From NCBI GenBank assembly GCA_045613305.1, contig JAZLAU010000026.1, positions 51,283 to 115,282 on the forward strand: a stretch of DNA of 64,000 nucleotides, in the 5' to 3' direction. The DNA is from SFTJ01 sp045613305. GTDB taxonomy: Bacteria; Bacteroidota; Bacteroidia; Bacteroidales; Muribaculaceae. Below are positions 34,813-44,046 of this stretch, one piece after another. The position numbers were made by a program, and so were the translations under genes. The notes below the pieces were generated by a model. That model was not told the origin of the DNA. It worked only from the letters and a program-made list of their open reading frames with translations, and did not search any database. Within the stretch, counting starts at the first letter, position 1, and every line of letters begins with the position of its first letter.

Positions 34813-35583
34813 TTAAATCAAGTGAGAGCCTTTGCTTAGGTCGTTGAGGTTGCTTGCTTTGGTGATAATCACTTTTTTTACACCAGCATCGAGGGTTGCA
34901 AACGAGTTGTCGAGTTTAGGAAGCATTCCGCCTGCCACAATGCCTTGTTCTTTAAGTTGGGCATAAAGTGCTTTGTCGATAACAGGAATAACGCTGCTGT
35001 CGTCGTTTTCATTGCGAAGCACACCTTCTTTTTCGAAGCAGAACACTAAAGTCACATCGTAGAGGCTTGAAAGTGCTTTTGCAGTTTCGCCAGCCATGGT
35101 GTCGGCATTAGTGTTTAGGATGTGTCCCTGTCCGTCGTGAGTGAGAGGTGCAATGACGGGCACAATACCAGTTGAAATTAGGTTCTTAAGGGCTTCGCCG
35201 TTAGCCTGTTTCACATCGCCCACCCATCCGTAATCTACGGTTTTCACTGGGCGTTTGTTGCTGAGCAGAATGTTCATGTCGGCACCAGTCATGCCAAGGG
35301 CGTTAACGTTGCGTGCTTGCAAGCCGGCAACAATGTTCTTGTTGACAAGTCCGCCGTAAACCATCGTCACCACTTCAAGCATGTCGTTGTCGGTAATTCG
35401 TCGGCCGTCAACCATTTTTGTTTCAATGCCAAGTCGCTCGGCTAAGCGAGTGGCCGAACGGCCACCGCCATGCACCAGCAACTTGTGGCCTTCAATTGCT
35501 GCAAAGTCGCTAAGCAATTGTGCTAATGTGTCGGGTTCTTCGCAGATTTTGCCCCCAACTTTCACTATGGTTAGTTTTTCCAT
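34813..35583 (-). CDS. argB: N-acetylglutamate kinase family (arginine biosynthesis)
   Basis: A 256-residue amino-acid kinase: TIVKVGGKI at the N terminus, LLVHGGGRSATRLAERLG for the acylglutamate site, and IAPLTHDGQGHILNTNADTMAGETAKAL for the nucleotide and catalytic region. In Bacteroidetes the pathway can use N-succinylglutamate rather than N-acetylglutamate, so the acyl group is left open. It is 15 nt downstream of prfB and very likely cotranscribed, which is an unusual metabolic partner for a release factor. Confidence 0.93.
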   Translation of the reverse strand: MEKLTIVKVGGKICEEPDTLAQLLSDFAAIEGHKLLVHGGGRSATRLAERLGIETKMVDGRRITDNDMLEVVTMVYGGLVNKNIVAGLQARNVNALGMTGADMNILLSNKRPVKTVDYGWVGDVKQANGEALKNLISTGIVPVIAPLTHDGQGHILNTNADTMAGETAKALSSLYDVTLVFCFEKEGVLRNENDDSSVIPVIDKALYAQLKEQGIVAGGMLPKLDNSFATLDAGVKKVIITKASNLNDLSKGSHLI

Positions 35584-35598
35584 AATAGTAAAGAGGTA

Positions 35599-36714
35599 TT
35601 ATTCTTGAGAACCGGCAAATTCCATAAGGAATGCCTTGATGAAGTTGTCGAGGTCGCCGTCCATCACGCCATTCACGTCGCTTGTTTGATGGTTAGTTCG
35701 GTGGTCTTTCACACGGCGGTCGTCGAATACATAACTGCGAATTTGCGAACCCCATTCGATTTTCATCTTGCTGTCTTCGATTTTTCGTTGCTCAGCACGA
35801 CGGTGTTGAAGTTCTTTTTCATAAAGAATAGACTTCAAGTTGCGTATAGCGTTTTCGCGGTTTTTTGGTTGGTCGCGAGTTTCGGTGTTTTCAACCAAGA
35901 TTTCTTCTTCCTCGCCAGTGTAAGGGTCTTTATATTGATAACGAATACGAACACCCGATTCCACCTTGTTCACGTTCTGGCCACCAGCACCGCCACTTCG
36001 GAATGTGTCCCAAGAAATTTTCGATTGGTCGAGTTTGATTTCGATAGTGTCGTCGATAAGAGGAGTCACAAACACCGAAGCAAATGAAGTCATGCGCTTG
36101 CCTTGAGCGTTGTAGGGCGACACACGCACCAAACGGTGCACGCCGTTTTCGCTCTTAAGGTATCCGTATGCAAAATCGCCTGTGATATCGATTGTTACCG
36201 ACTTGATTCCTGCTTCATCGCCTTCAAGAAGGTGGGCGATAGCGGTTTTGTAGCCGTGTCGTTCAGCCCAACGAAGGTACATTCGCATAAGCATCGATGC
36301 CCAGTCTTGGGCTTCTGTGCCACCGGCGCCGGCATTGATTTTGAGCACCACGTCCATTTTGTCTTCTTCTTGGCGAAGCATATTGCGAAGTTCGAGTTTT
36401 TCTACTTTGTCTACGCAGTTTTCGAAAAGTTTGTCGAGTTCTTCTTCAGTGATGAGTTCTTCTTTAACAAAGTCGAATCCAAGAGCCACTTCGTCGACAA
36501 GTTTTTCTACTTCTTCATAACCTTCAATCCAGAACTTTATCGACTTAACTTTTTTCATTTGTGCTTCAGCGGCCTTTTGGTCATTCCAAAAGTCGGGCAC
36601 ATGCGTGCGAAGTTCTTCTTCTTCTACTTCGATGCGTTTGTTGTCGATGTCAAGATATCGCTTTAGCGATGCACAGCGTTCTTGCAAGGTTTTTAGTTGT
36701 TCTTGAGTAATCAC
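35599..36714 (-). CDS. prfB: Peptide chain release factor 2 (RF2), in-frame version
   Basis: A 371-residue class I release factor that reads UGA and UAA. The GGQ peptidyl-hydrolysis motif is in SGGAGGQNVNK. The stop-codon tripeptide reads SPY (in VRVSPYNAQGKR) where the E. coli RF2 motif is SPF. The start is GTG; an in-frame stop lies five codons upstream. At the site where many prfB genes carry the CTTTGAC frameshift signal, this gene reads CTTGAC in frame (RYLDID), so no programmed frameshift is needed and that autoregulation is lost. Confidence 0.95.
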   Translation of the reverse strand: MITQEQLKTLQERCASLKRYLDIDNKRIEVEEEELRTHVPDFWNDQKAAEAQMKKVKSIKFWIEGYEEVEKLVDEVALGFDFVKEELITEEELDKLFENCVDKVEKLELRNMLRQEEDKMDVVLKINAGAGGTEAQDWASMLMRMYLRWAERHGYKTAIAHLLEGDEAGIKSVTIDITGDFAYGYLKSENGVHRLVRVSPYNAQGKRMTSFASVFVTPLIDDTIEIKLDQSKISWDTFRSGGAGGQNVNKVESGVRIRYQYKDPYTGEEEEILVENTETRDQPKNRENAIRNLKSILYEKELQHRRAEQRKIEDSKMKIEWGSQIRSYVFDDRRVKDHRTNHQTSDVNGVMDGDLDNFIKAFLMEFAGSQE

Positions 36715-36795
36715 TATATATAGAGTTTAGAATTTTTTTTGAATAAATTGTTGGGAAAATACGGTCAGTGTTTGGACCAACTGAATTTAGCGATG

Positions 36796-36803
36796 CAAAG
36801 TTA
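36796..36803 (-). promoter_or_regulatory. -7 element for prfB-argB
   Basis: Read on the minus strand the bases are TAACTTTG, about 80 nt before the prfB GTG. A TTG core occurs at a 24-nt spacing, longer than usual. Confidence 0.5.
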
Positions 36804-36955
36804 ATCATTTTCTTGCTGATAACATAGCAATTAGCGTTTGCAAATGCAATTAAATTGAGGTATAGAGGCAAAAGACGATTGAAATTGCAAGTGGTGAATA
36901 AAATGATGCTAAAACTTGTGAGGAAGTAAATAATGGACTTTAATGTGGGTTTGGT

Positions 36956-36987
36956 GTTGGGATATAAAGCAAAAATTATTAACTTTG
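36956..36987 (+). promoter_or_regulatory. Promoter of the cation:proton antiporter
   Basis: GTTG at 36956-36959, 20 nt, TAACTTTG at 36980-36987, 24 nt before the ATG at 37012. Confidence 0.82.
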
Positions 36988-37011
36988 TTAGCAAACCTGT
37001 AGATTGAAACT

Positions 37012-39165
37012 ATGGACGCAATGACAATCCCAGCATTAATTTCTAATCCGGTGCTAATATTTTTCATAGTGCTGGTGATAATCTTGTTTGCGCCCATCTT
37101 GTTCAATATGATACGCGTTCCACACATAGTTGGCCTTATTGTGGCCGGTGTGGTGGTTGGCCCTTATGGGTTTAACCTGTTGGAGCGAGATAGCAGCTTC
37201 GAGATTTTTGGTCAAGTGGGGTTGCTCTACTTGATGTTTTTGGCAGGTTTGGAAATCGACATGTATCACTTGCGTCGCAATATGAAGCGCGGAGTGGTGT
37301 TTGGCTTGTTCACATTTTTGGTGCCGATGGTGATGGGCACTCTGGCCAGTGTGTATTTGCTGCATATCGATTGGGTGGTGGCGTTGCTGATGGCGTCGAT
37401 GTATGCATCGCACACGCTGATATCTTACCCTGTTGTGGCCCGTTTCGGCATAATGAAAAGTCCTTCGGTGCTGATAGCCATAGTGGGCACTATTGTGGCC
37501 GTAATCGGCGCACTTTTGGTGCTTGCAACTGCCGTTGAAATGCATGAAACCGGAAGTTTCTCAATAGTAGATTTGCTGTGGATATTGATGAAGTTGGCTC
37601 TATATTGCATTGTGCTGCTTTATTTGTATCCTCGAATCACGCGATGGTTCTTTAAGAAATACAGCGATAACGTGACTCAATTTGTCTTTGTGCTGGCAAT
37701 GGTGTTTTTGGCATCTTGGCTTGCGCAAATCATAGGCTTGGAGGCAGTGCTTGGCGCTTTCTATGCGGGGCTGTTGCTTAATCGCTTTGTTCCAAATGTT
37801 TCGCCGCTGATGAGCAGCATCGGTTTTGTGGGCAATGCATTGTTTATTCCGTATTTCTTGATAGGGGTGGGAATGATGGTTGATGTGAGTGTTATAATCC
37901 AATCAGAAACCATTCTTGTGGCGGCTAATATGCTTGCGGTGGCATTGGTGAGCAAGTGGCTAGCGGCCTACATGGCCCAAAAAGCCTTTAAGATGGAGCC
38001 ATGCGACCGACAGGTGATGTTTGGCTTGACTACGGCACACACAGCGGTGGCTCTTGCTGTGGTAACCATTGGATATAATCTGGTGTTGCCCGACGGGACG
38101 AGGATGCTCGATACTACGGTTCTCAACGGTACGGTGGTGATGATATTGGTGACTTGTGCCATAGCACCGATTGCAACATCGGGAGCAGCGGCAAAGGTGA
38201 AACTTCGAATGATGTCGGAGAGCCAAGAAGCATCAGAAAAGCCTCGTAGAGAGAGCATGAATACTCTGATTCCGGTGTCGAACCCGGTGACGGCTGCGAG
38301 TCTTGTTGACCTTGCATTGATGATGAAGCGAAAGGTTACGCCCGAAACACTCTATGCATTGCATGTGCGAAACGATAACTCGCGGTCGAGCAAGGCTATT
38401 GGCGAAAATGCGTTAAAGATTGCCGGCAATACGGCTGCCGCAGCCAATAAGCAGTTGCAGACAATAGAGCGCTACGACCTCAACACTGTGGCGGGTATTG
38501 TGAATGTGATGAAAGAGCGTAACATCAGTGACGTGATATTGGGTCTGCATTTCCGAAACAATATAGTTACTGACAGTTACTTGGGTGGCATGATAGAAAC
38601 CCTTCTGCGCGATACAAACAAAATGGTTATAATATCGCGATGCTTCATCCCTGTTAACACCATCACTCGGCTTGTGGTGGCTGTTCCTGAACGTGCGGAG
38701 TATGAAACCGGGTTTGAGTCGTGGGTGATAAGAGTGGCCACTTTGGCATCGCGCATTGGTTGCGTGATTAAGTTTGAATGCCCTAACGATATGCGTCCGC
38801 TGATACGCGGTGTGATTCATAACGAGAACATAGATGTGGCGCAAGAGTATGAGGAATTTGTGGAATGGAATGACTTTGCGCTATTGGCCTATAAACTGCA
38901 AGACGATGACCTTCTTGTGGTGGTAGGGGCGCGACACACTTCGCTTTCGTTCAATAGCGTGATGGATGACTTGCCTGGCTTGCTTGGCCGCTATTTTGCG
39001 CACACCAACTTGATGATGATTTATCCAGAGCAGTTTGGCGAATCTCCTCGCTTGGTTTCGTTTAGCGACCCGTTGACGAGCGACATCAACTCGTCGACGT
39101 CGATATTTACTCGCCAGTTTAGGGCGTTGGCTTACTGGATAAAAAAACATTTGTGGAAACATTAG
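37012..39165 (+). CDS. CPA2-family cation:proton antiporter with cytosolic USP-like domain
   Basis: A 717-residue protein. Residues about 12-405 hold 12-13 membrane helices of the Na+/H+ exchanger (KefB/GerN-like) fold, with conserved GLIVAGVVVGP and FLAGLEIDM. Residues about 430-717 form a soluble region resembling two universal-stress-protein units, which may gate transport in response to nucleotides. It would exchange Na+ or K+ for protons across the inner membrane. Ion preference is not readable. It has its own consensus promoter. Confidence 0.9.
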   Translation: MDAMTIPALISNPVLIFFIVLVIILFAPILFNMIRVPHIVGLIVAGVVVGPYGFNLLERDSSFEIFGQVGLLYLMFLAGLEIDMYHLRRNMKRGVVFGLFTFLVPMVMGTLASVYLLHIDWVVALLMASMYASHTLISYPVVARFGIMKSPSVLIAIVGTIVAVIGALLVLATAVEMHETGSFSIVDLLWILMKLALYCIVLLYLYPRITRWFFKKYSDNVTQFVFVLAMVFLASWLAQIIGLEAVLGAFYAGLLLNRFVPNVSPLMSSIGFVGNALFIPYFLIGVGMMVDVSVIIQSETILVAANMLAVALVSKWLAAYMAQKAFKMEPCDRQVMFGLTTAHTAVALAVVTIGYNLVLPDGTRMLDTTVLNGTVVMILVTCAIAPIATSGAAAKVKLRMMSESQEASEKPRRESMNTLIPVSNPVTAASLVDLALMMKRKVTPETLYALHVRNDNSRSSKAIGENALKIAGNTAAAANKQLQTIERYDLNTVAGIVNVMKERNISDVILGLHFRNNIVTDSYLGGMIETLLRDTNKMVIISRCFIPVNTITRLVVAVPERAEYETGFESWVIRVATLASRIGCVIKFECPNDMRPLIRGVIHNENIDVAQEYEEFVEWNDFALLAYKLQDDDLLVVVGARHTSLSFNSVMDDLPGLLGRYFAHTNLMMIYPEQFGESPRLVSFSDPLTSDINSSTSIFTRQFRALAYWIKKHLWKH

Positions 39166-39371
39166 GCTAATGTGAGTTTGCCGAATGGGGAAATGGTGTG
39201 AATGAAGAGCAACTAATTTAGAGAATTTTGTGATTGTAACCTTGGGACTGCTCAATGTAAAGAGTGGGATTTTTTTCTTGCTTTTGTGTTGGGTGTGGAT
39301 GAGATTTGTTGGGTGTGAAATGACGGCGTAAAATCTTTTTTTTAGAAATTTGAGAATATTGGGGTCTGTTT

Positions 39372-39449
39372 AAAGTTTTCCAAAATAAATTTTAAATAAA
39401 TGATAATTAACGATATATGATTTTGTGGAGTTGAAAAAGTTTTCCAAAA
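39372..39449 (+). repeat. Direct repeat AAAGTTTTCCAAAA upstream of nrdD
   Basis: The same 14-mer occurs at 39372-39385 and 39436-39449, 64 bp apart from start to start, or about six helical turns. The nearer copy ends 33 bp before the -33 element. This placement suits an operator for a DNA-binding regulator. It does not resemble the NrdR box. Confidence 0.55.
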
Positions 39450-39481
39450 AGAAAAATTGTTGATAAAAATAAGTAGTTACT

Positions 39482-39513
39482 CTTGTAAAATTACGGATAA
39501 ATGTATAGTTTTG
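39482..39513 (+). promoter_or_regulatory. nrdD promoter
   Basis: CTTG at 39482-39485 (TTG core), 20 nt, TAGTTTTG at 39506-39513. The leader to the nrdD ATG is about 95 nt. Confidence 0.82.
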
Positions 39514-39613
39514 TAGTCGTAAAGAAACGCCCAAAAATATTTTGCATAAATGTGCGAAAGTTGGCGTAAATTATAAATCAGTCATAACAAAAACACTAAA
39601 TAAAAATCAAGTC

Positions 39614-41821
39614 ATGATACAGACCGTTGTTAAGCGAGACGGAAGAATCGTAGGGTATAATGAGGAAAAGGTGAAGGCTGCAATCAGAAAAGCGATGTTG
39701 CAGACTGAGAAGGGTGAAGACGAAAGCCTGATAATGCGCATAGTGGACCGCATAACCGCCAAGGGCGATGAAAAAATGGAGGTTGAGGCGATTCAAGACA
39801 TGGTGGAAGATGAATTGATGAAGAGTTCGCGCAAGGAAGTGGCGAAGAAATATATTGCGTATCGCGACAAGCGCCGTTTGGCGAGAAATGCAAAGACTCG
39901 CGACATCTTTTTGGAAATCATCAATGCCAAGAATAACGACGTAACCCGAGAAAATGCTAATATGAATGCCGACAGCCCTGCCGGTATGATTATGAAGTTT
40001 GCGAGCGAAACAACAAAGAAATTTGTGGATGATTATTTGTTGACTCCAGAGGTTAAAGAGGCGGTAAAGGGAAATTACCTTCATATACATGACAAGGATT
40101 ATTATCCAACTAAAAGTTTGACTTGTGTTCAGCATCCGCTTGACAATGTGTTGGGCTGGGGCTTTAGTGTGGGCCATGGCGAATCTCGTCCTGCGAAGCG
40201 AATCGAGACTGCAAGTGTGCTTGCTTGCATCTCGCTTGAAACAGCTCAAAATGAAATGCACGGAGGTCAGGCTATTCCTGCGTTTGATTTCTATTTGGCG
40301 CCTTATGTTAGAGGCTCGTTTATAGAGGAGGTTAAGAACGTGGAAAAATTTGACGGTTACGACCACTCTAATTTATATAATGTGGAAATAGATGATTATT
40401 TGGCCAAGCCTCTTGATGGACTTAGCGGCGATGAGCGTGTGTTGCAGCATGCCGTTAACCGAACAGTGGCGAGAGTGCATCAAGCCATGGAGGCATTTAT
40501 CCACAACATGAACACTATTCATTCGCGAGGCGGTAACCAGGTGGTGTTCAGTTCGATTAACTATGGTACTGACACATCGGCTGAAGGCCGTTGCATTATT
40601 CGCGAATTGCTTAATTCTACCTATGAGGGTGTGGGTAACGGCGCGACAGCCATTTTCCCAATCCAGATATGGAAGAAGAAGAGGGGCGTGAGCTATTTGC
40701 CTACCGACCGCAATTACGACCTTTACAAGTATGCTTGTAAGGTTACCGCGCGCCGTTTCTTCCCTAACTTTGTAAATCTTGATGCAACCTATAATTATCA
40801 TGAAAAGTGGGATGCAAATGACCCAGAAAGATATAAATATGAGGTTGCTACCATGGGCTGCCGTACGCGCGTGTTTGAAAACCGTTTTGGCGAAAAGACT
40901 TCAATTGGTCGCGGCAACTTGTCGTTCTCCACAATTAACATTGTGAGACTTGCGCTTGAATGCCGTGATATTGAAAAGAAGCAACAGCGAATCGATGCTT
41001 TCTTTGCTAAGCTTGATAATATGCTTGAAGTTGCGGCTAAGCAGCTCGACGAGCGTTATGCGTTCCAAAAGACGGCTCTTGTGAAACAGTTCCCGCTGTT
41101 GATGTCAAAATTGTGGAATGGCGGCGCTGTTCTTAATGGTCAGGATACGATACAGTCGGTTATCAATCAAGGCACGTTGGGCATTGGCTTCATAGGCTTG
41201 GCAGAATGTTTGGTGGCGTTGGTTGGTGAACACCACGGCGAAAGCCAAGAGGCTCAAGAACTCGGATTGAGAATCGTGACCTATATGCGCGACCGCGTGA
41301 GGGATTTCTCTGAGCGCTATCAGCATAACTATAGTGTGCTTGCAACACCTGCTGAGGGCTTGTCGGGTAGATTCACAAAGAAAGACCGCCTTACTTTTGG
41401 CGTGATTCCGGGGATTACCGATAAGGAGTATTACACCAACTCGAGCCATGTGCCTGTGTATTACCATTGCTCGCCACGCCATAAGGCTGAGGTTGAAGCT
41501 CCATATCATAAACTTGAAGGCGGTGGCCACATTTTCTATGTGGAAATAGATGGCGATGCTACTCATAATCCGGAAGCTGTGATGCAGATTGTGGATTTGA
41601 TGGATAAGTATAACATTGGTTATGGTTCGGTGAATCACAACAGAAACCGTTGCATGGATTGTGGACATGAGGATTCGCAAGATGACTTGAAGGCTTGTCC
41701 AAAGTGCGGAAGCGCAAATCTTGACAGATTGCAGCGCATTACTGGTTACTTGGTTGGAACAACCGACCGTTGGAATTCGGCTAAGTTGGCCGAGTTGCGC
41801 GACCGTGTGGTTCATAAGTGA
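39614..41821 (+). CDS. nrdD: Anaerobic (class III) ribonucleoside-triphosphate reductase
   Basis: A 735-residue glycyl-radical enzyme that makes deoxynucleotides without oxygen. An ATP-cone occupies residues about 1-95. C171 in LTCVQH is a likely active-site cysteine. The C terminus has the zinc-binding pairs C680/C683 and C695/C698 and the radical site G711 in RITGYLVG. The start at 39614 is used because the frame opening at 39542 would add a poorly conserved tail. Its activase NrdG follows after 18 nt. Confidence 0.97.
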   Translation: MIQTVVKRDGRIVGYNEEKVKAAIRKAMLQTEKGEDESLIMRIVDRITAKGDEKMEVEAIQDMVEDELMKSSRKEVAKKYIAYRDKRRLARNAKTRDIFLEIINAKNNDVTRENANMNADSPAGMIMKFASETTKKFVDDYLLTPEVKEAVKGNYLHIHDKDYYPTKSLTCVQHPLDNVLGWGFSVGHGESRPAKRIETASVLACISLETAQNEMHGGQAIPAFDFYLAPYVRGSFIEEVKNVEKFDGYDHSNLYNVEIDDYLAKPLDGLSGDERVLQHAVNRTVARVHQAMEAFIHNMNTIHSRGGNQVVFSSINYGTDTSAEGRCIIRELLNSTYEGVGNGATAIFPIQIWKKKRGVSYLPTDRNYDLYKYACKVTARRFFPNFVNLDATYNYHEKWDANDPERYKYEVATMGCRTRVFENRFGEKTSIGRGNLSFSTINIVRLALECRDIEKKQQRIDAFFAKLDNMLEVAAKQLDERYAFQKTALVKQFPLLMSKLWNGGAVLNGQDTIQSVINQGTLGIGFIGLAECLVALVGEHHGESQEAQELGLRIVTYMRDRVRDFSERYQHNYSVLATPAEGLSGRFTKKDRLTFGVIPGITDKEYYTNSSHVPVYYHCSPRHKAEVEAPYHKLEGGGHIFYVEIDGDATHNPEAVMQIVDLMDKYNIGYGSVNHNRNRCMDCGHEDSQDDLKACPKCGSANLDRLQRITGYLVGTTDRWNSAKLAELRDRVVHK

Positions 41822-41839
41822 TGATATATATATAATGTG

Positions 41840-42343
41840 ATGGCGTTGAGAATACTCGACATAAAGCAAGGCGCCTCGGTTGACGGACCGGGTTTGCGCG
41901 ATTCGATATATTTTGCAGGGTGCGAGCACCATTGCGAAGGGTGTCATAATCCGCAGTCGTGGTCGCCAGATGGTGGTCGCGAATGGGGCGACGAGGAGGT
42001 GATGGCTGTGCTTGAGTATGATGACTTTAATGTGACATTCAGTGGTGGAGACCCGATGTTTCAAGCCGAAGAAGTGGCCAGGTTGGCTCGGCTGATTAAG
42101 GAGCGTTTGGGTAAGACCATTTGGTGCTACACGGGTTACAGGTTTGAGCAATTGGCGGGGCAGGAAAAGTTCATGCCGTTGCTGGGGCAGATTGATGTGC
42201 TTGTGGATGGGCCATTTGTAATGTCGCAAAGAGATATTTCATTGCGATTCAGAGGAAGCGCCAACCAGCGTATAATAGATGTGCCAAAATCGTTGAGGCT
42301 GGGTAGTGTGGTGCTTGTAGATGAATTTATGCAAGTAGATTAA
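41840..42343 (+). CDS. nrdG: Anaerobic ribonucleotide reductase activating protein (radical SAM)
   Basis: A 167-residue radical-SAM enzyme that installs the glycyl radical on NrdD. The cluster motif CEHHCEGC gives C28, C32 and C35 (CX3CX2C), followed by FSGGDPMFQ for S-adenosylmethionine binding. The start is ATG at 41840; a GTG immediately before it is also possible. It forms an operon with nrdD. Confidence 0.96.
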   Translation: MALRILDIKQGASVDGPGLRDSIYFAGCEHHCEGCHNPQSWSPDGGREWGDEEVMAVLEYDDFNVTFSGGDPMFQAEEVARLARLIKERLGKTIWCYTGYRFEQLAGQEKFMPLLGQIDVLVDGPFVMSQRDISLRFRGSANQRIIDVPKSLRLGSVVLVDEFMQVD

Positions 42344-42376
42344 ATTGAGTTTTTTGCCAAGTGAGGCGAAAAAGTT

Positions 42377-42408
42377 AGAGGGGCTGATTCAGGAGAATCG
42401 GCCCCTCT
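42377..42408. terminator. Terminator between nrdG and the GlmU-like gene
   Basis: A 14-bp stem with one G-U pair and a 4-nt loop. The T-rich side is on the minus strand, so it serves the GlmU-like gene best; on the plus strand the tail is weak. Confidence 0.75.
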
Positions 42409-42433
42409 GTTATTGTAGAGTTTTCGGATTTTT

Positions 42434-43645
42434 TTATTTGTAGTTGTCGGCTTGGTTGTAGATGTGTGTGAAAATGTTCCGGTCTTCGTCGGTAAGGACT
42501 TGATTTCTGCGAGCCATCATGCGCTCAGCGATTTGGAAGAATTTTGTTAGCTGCACGTCGGTGAACCCTGAGGCTGAGCCTTCGGAGAACGAAGGTACAA
42601 AATTGCGAGGGAATCCGGCCCCGTGTATGTTCACTCCTACGCCGAGCACGGTGGCAGTGTTGAACATGCAGTTGACGCCTGCCTTAGAGTGGTCGCCCAT
42701 AAACAGGCCGCAGAATTGTAGCCCGGTCTTGAGGAATCGTCCTGTGGGGTAATTCCATAGTTTTATCTCGGTGTAGTCGTTCTTTAGGTTGGAAGCCGAA
42801 GTGCCAGCGCCGATGTTGCACCATTCGCCGATTACAGCGTTGCCCAAGAATCCGTCGTGGCCTTTGTTGCTGTATCCGAGCATGACCACATTGTTCACTT
42901 CGCCGCCCACTTTGCAGTAAGGGCCTAAAGTGGTGGCTCCATATATTTTGGTGCCCATGTGCACGTGAGCATTTTCGCATGCGGCAAATGGGGCTCTGAT
43001 GCAACTGCCTTCCATGATTTCGGCGTTCTTACCGATGTATATGGGCCCGTTTGTGACGTTCAGGAACGAGCCTTCGACCCACGCCCCTTCTTCGATGAAG
43101 ATTTTTGGCATGCCGTATTCGTCGATGGCGTTGCCGATGACTGTATTAGATGAACTCACTGGTTGTGATTTGCGTCCGGCTGTGAGCATCTTGAAGTCGG
43201 CTTTTAGTTGGTCGCCGTTTTTAACGAAGATGTCATAAAGGAAACGGATTTGCTCTGGAGTTTTGCTCAGCACATTGCTGGCTGTTACATTGCCCTTTTT
43301 GAAATCTTGCCTAGAACATCTGAAGGCAATCACGGCGCGATTTTCTCCGTCGCGGTAGCATAATGCCTCGCCAAGATTGAGCGCAAGGATGGCATCGGCC
43401 AATTCCTTGGTGGGGAGTATGTGTGAGGCTATGAATATGTTGTCCTTGCTTGAATGGGCAGGATATTTGTTCTGAAGATACTCAGATGTGCGATATGATA
43501 TCTTGGTGTCGTCGCCAAGTAATTGCTGCCATTTTTCGGCTATGGTGAGGATGCCGATTCTGATGAGGCTAATGGGCCTTGTGTAGGTGAGTGGCAGAAG
43601 GTTGTCGCGCACTTCTTTTTCGTCGTATAAAATGATGTTTCTCAT
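42434..43645 (-). CDS. GlmU-like sugar nucleotidyltransferase with left-handed beta-helix
   Basis: A 403-residue protein. The N-terminal half is a degenerate nucleotidyltransferase-like domain (YDEKEVRDNLLPLTYTRPISLIRIGILTIAEKW). Residues about 190-370 are hexapeptide-repeat turns (IYIGKNAEIMEGSCI, HVHMGTKIYGATTLGPYCKVGGEV, AVIGEWCNIGAGTSASNLKNDY) like those of GlmU acetyltransferases. The LTYTRP motif characterises the Bacteroidetes putative sugar nucleotidyltransferase family. It is not the bifunctional GlmU itself. A role in UDP-sugar supply is an inference. Confidence 0.82.
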   Translation of the reverse strand: MRNIILYDEKEVRDNLLPLTYTRPISLIRIGILTIAEKWQQLLGDDTKISYRTSEYLQNKYPAHSSKDNIFIASHILPTKELADAILALNLGEALCYRDGENRAVIAFRCSRQDFKKGNVTASNVLSKTPEQIRFLYDIFVKNGDQLKADFKMLTAGRKSQPVSSSNTVIGNAIDEYGMPKIFIEEGAWVEGSFLNVTNGPIYIGKNAEIMEGSCIRAPFAACENAHVHMGTKIYGATTLGPYCKVGGEVNNVVMLGYSNKGHDGFLGNAVIGEWCNIGAGTSASNLKNDYTEIKLWNYPTGRFLKTGLQFCGLFMGDHSKAGVNCMFNTATVLGVGVNIHGAGFPRNFVPSFSEGSASGFTDVQLTKFFQIAERMMARRNQVLTDEDRNIFTHIYNQADNYK

Positions 43646-43985
43646 TTTTGCTAATAATTAATGTGCAAAAGTGTTATCGGTGCAAATTTAATCATATTTT
43701 GTGAATTCGGTGACAAGAGAGCGTGTTTTTGGCATAAGTGCTTGTTAAAGTGACTTAAAGAGGCTTGCCATCGGCGCGCTCTTGTGGGTGGGTTTTGTCA
43801 TGTTTTTTGTGTGGAGAATGCAATGCCTTGCTTTCTATTGTGGTGTTGTGACCTGGCGAACTGTTTTTCGGTGTATTTTATGTCGGGAGGTTGATAGTGG
43901 AGTTAATTAAGTGAAAGAAAAGTTAAATAAAATTAAATATAAATTTTTTGCTTCGATGAAACCCCTGTTTGTAGGCAATGTGAAA

Positions 43986-44037
43986 GGGGTGGTTTTGAAA
44001 AAGGGGAAAAAGGGGCGTAAAACGGCAGGATTTAGGG
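43986..44037 (+). other. Four GGGG runs upstream of the str promoter
   Basis: GGGG occurs at 43986, 44003, 44012 and 44034, separated by 13, 5 and 18 nt, ending 10 bp before the -33 element. It could form a long-loop G-quadruplex or be part of an upstream activating region. The loops are long, so this is uncertain. Confidence 0.3.
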
Positions 44038-44046
44038 GTAAAACCA

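Larger units (their letters stand above)
39166..39613. other. 448-nt intergenic region before nrdD
   Basis: It contains the duplicated 14-mer at 39372 and 39436 and the nrdD promoter at 39482-39513, described separately. No clear terminator for the antiporter is visible; a T-rich tract at about 39268-39277 has no good stem. No gene is seen in 39166-39370. Confidence 0.5.

Noticed and set aside
36600..36714. Programmed +1 frameshift in prfB
   Set aside because: The sequence at the expected site is CTTGAC in frame with no internal stop; the gene reads through as one frame.
39596..40366. 256-codon minus-strand frame over the start of nrdD
   Set aside because: It overlaps the nrdD promoter region and coding start, and has no features of a real protein.
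41105..42229. 374-codon open frame on the minus strand over nrdD and nrdG
   Set aside because: It lies antisense to two well-conserved enzymes, has no promoter or recognisable motif, and its composition is what the opposite strand of those genes would give.
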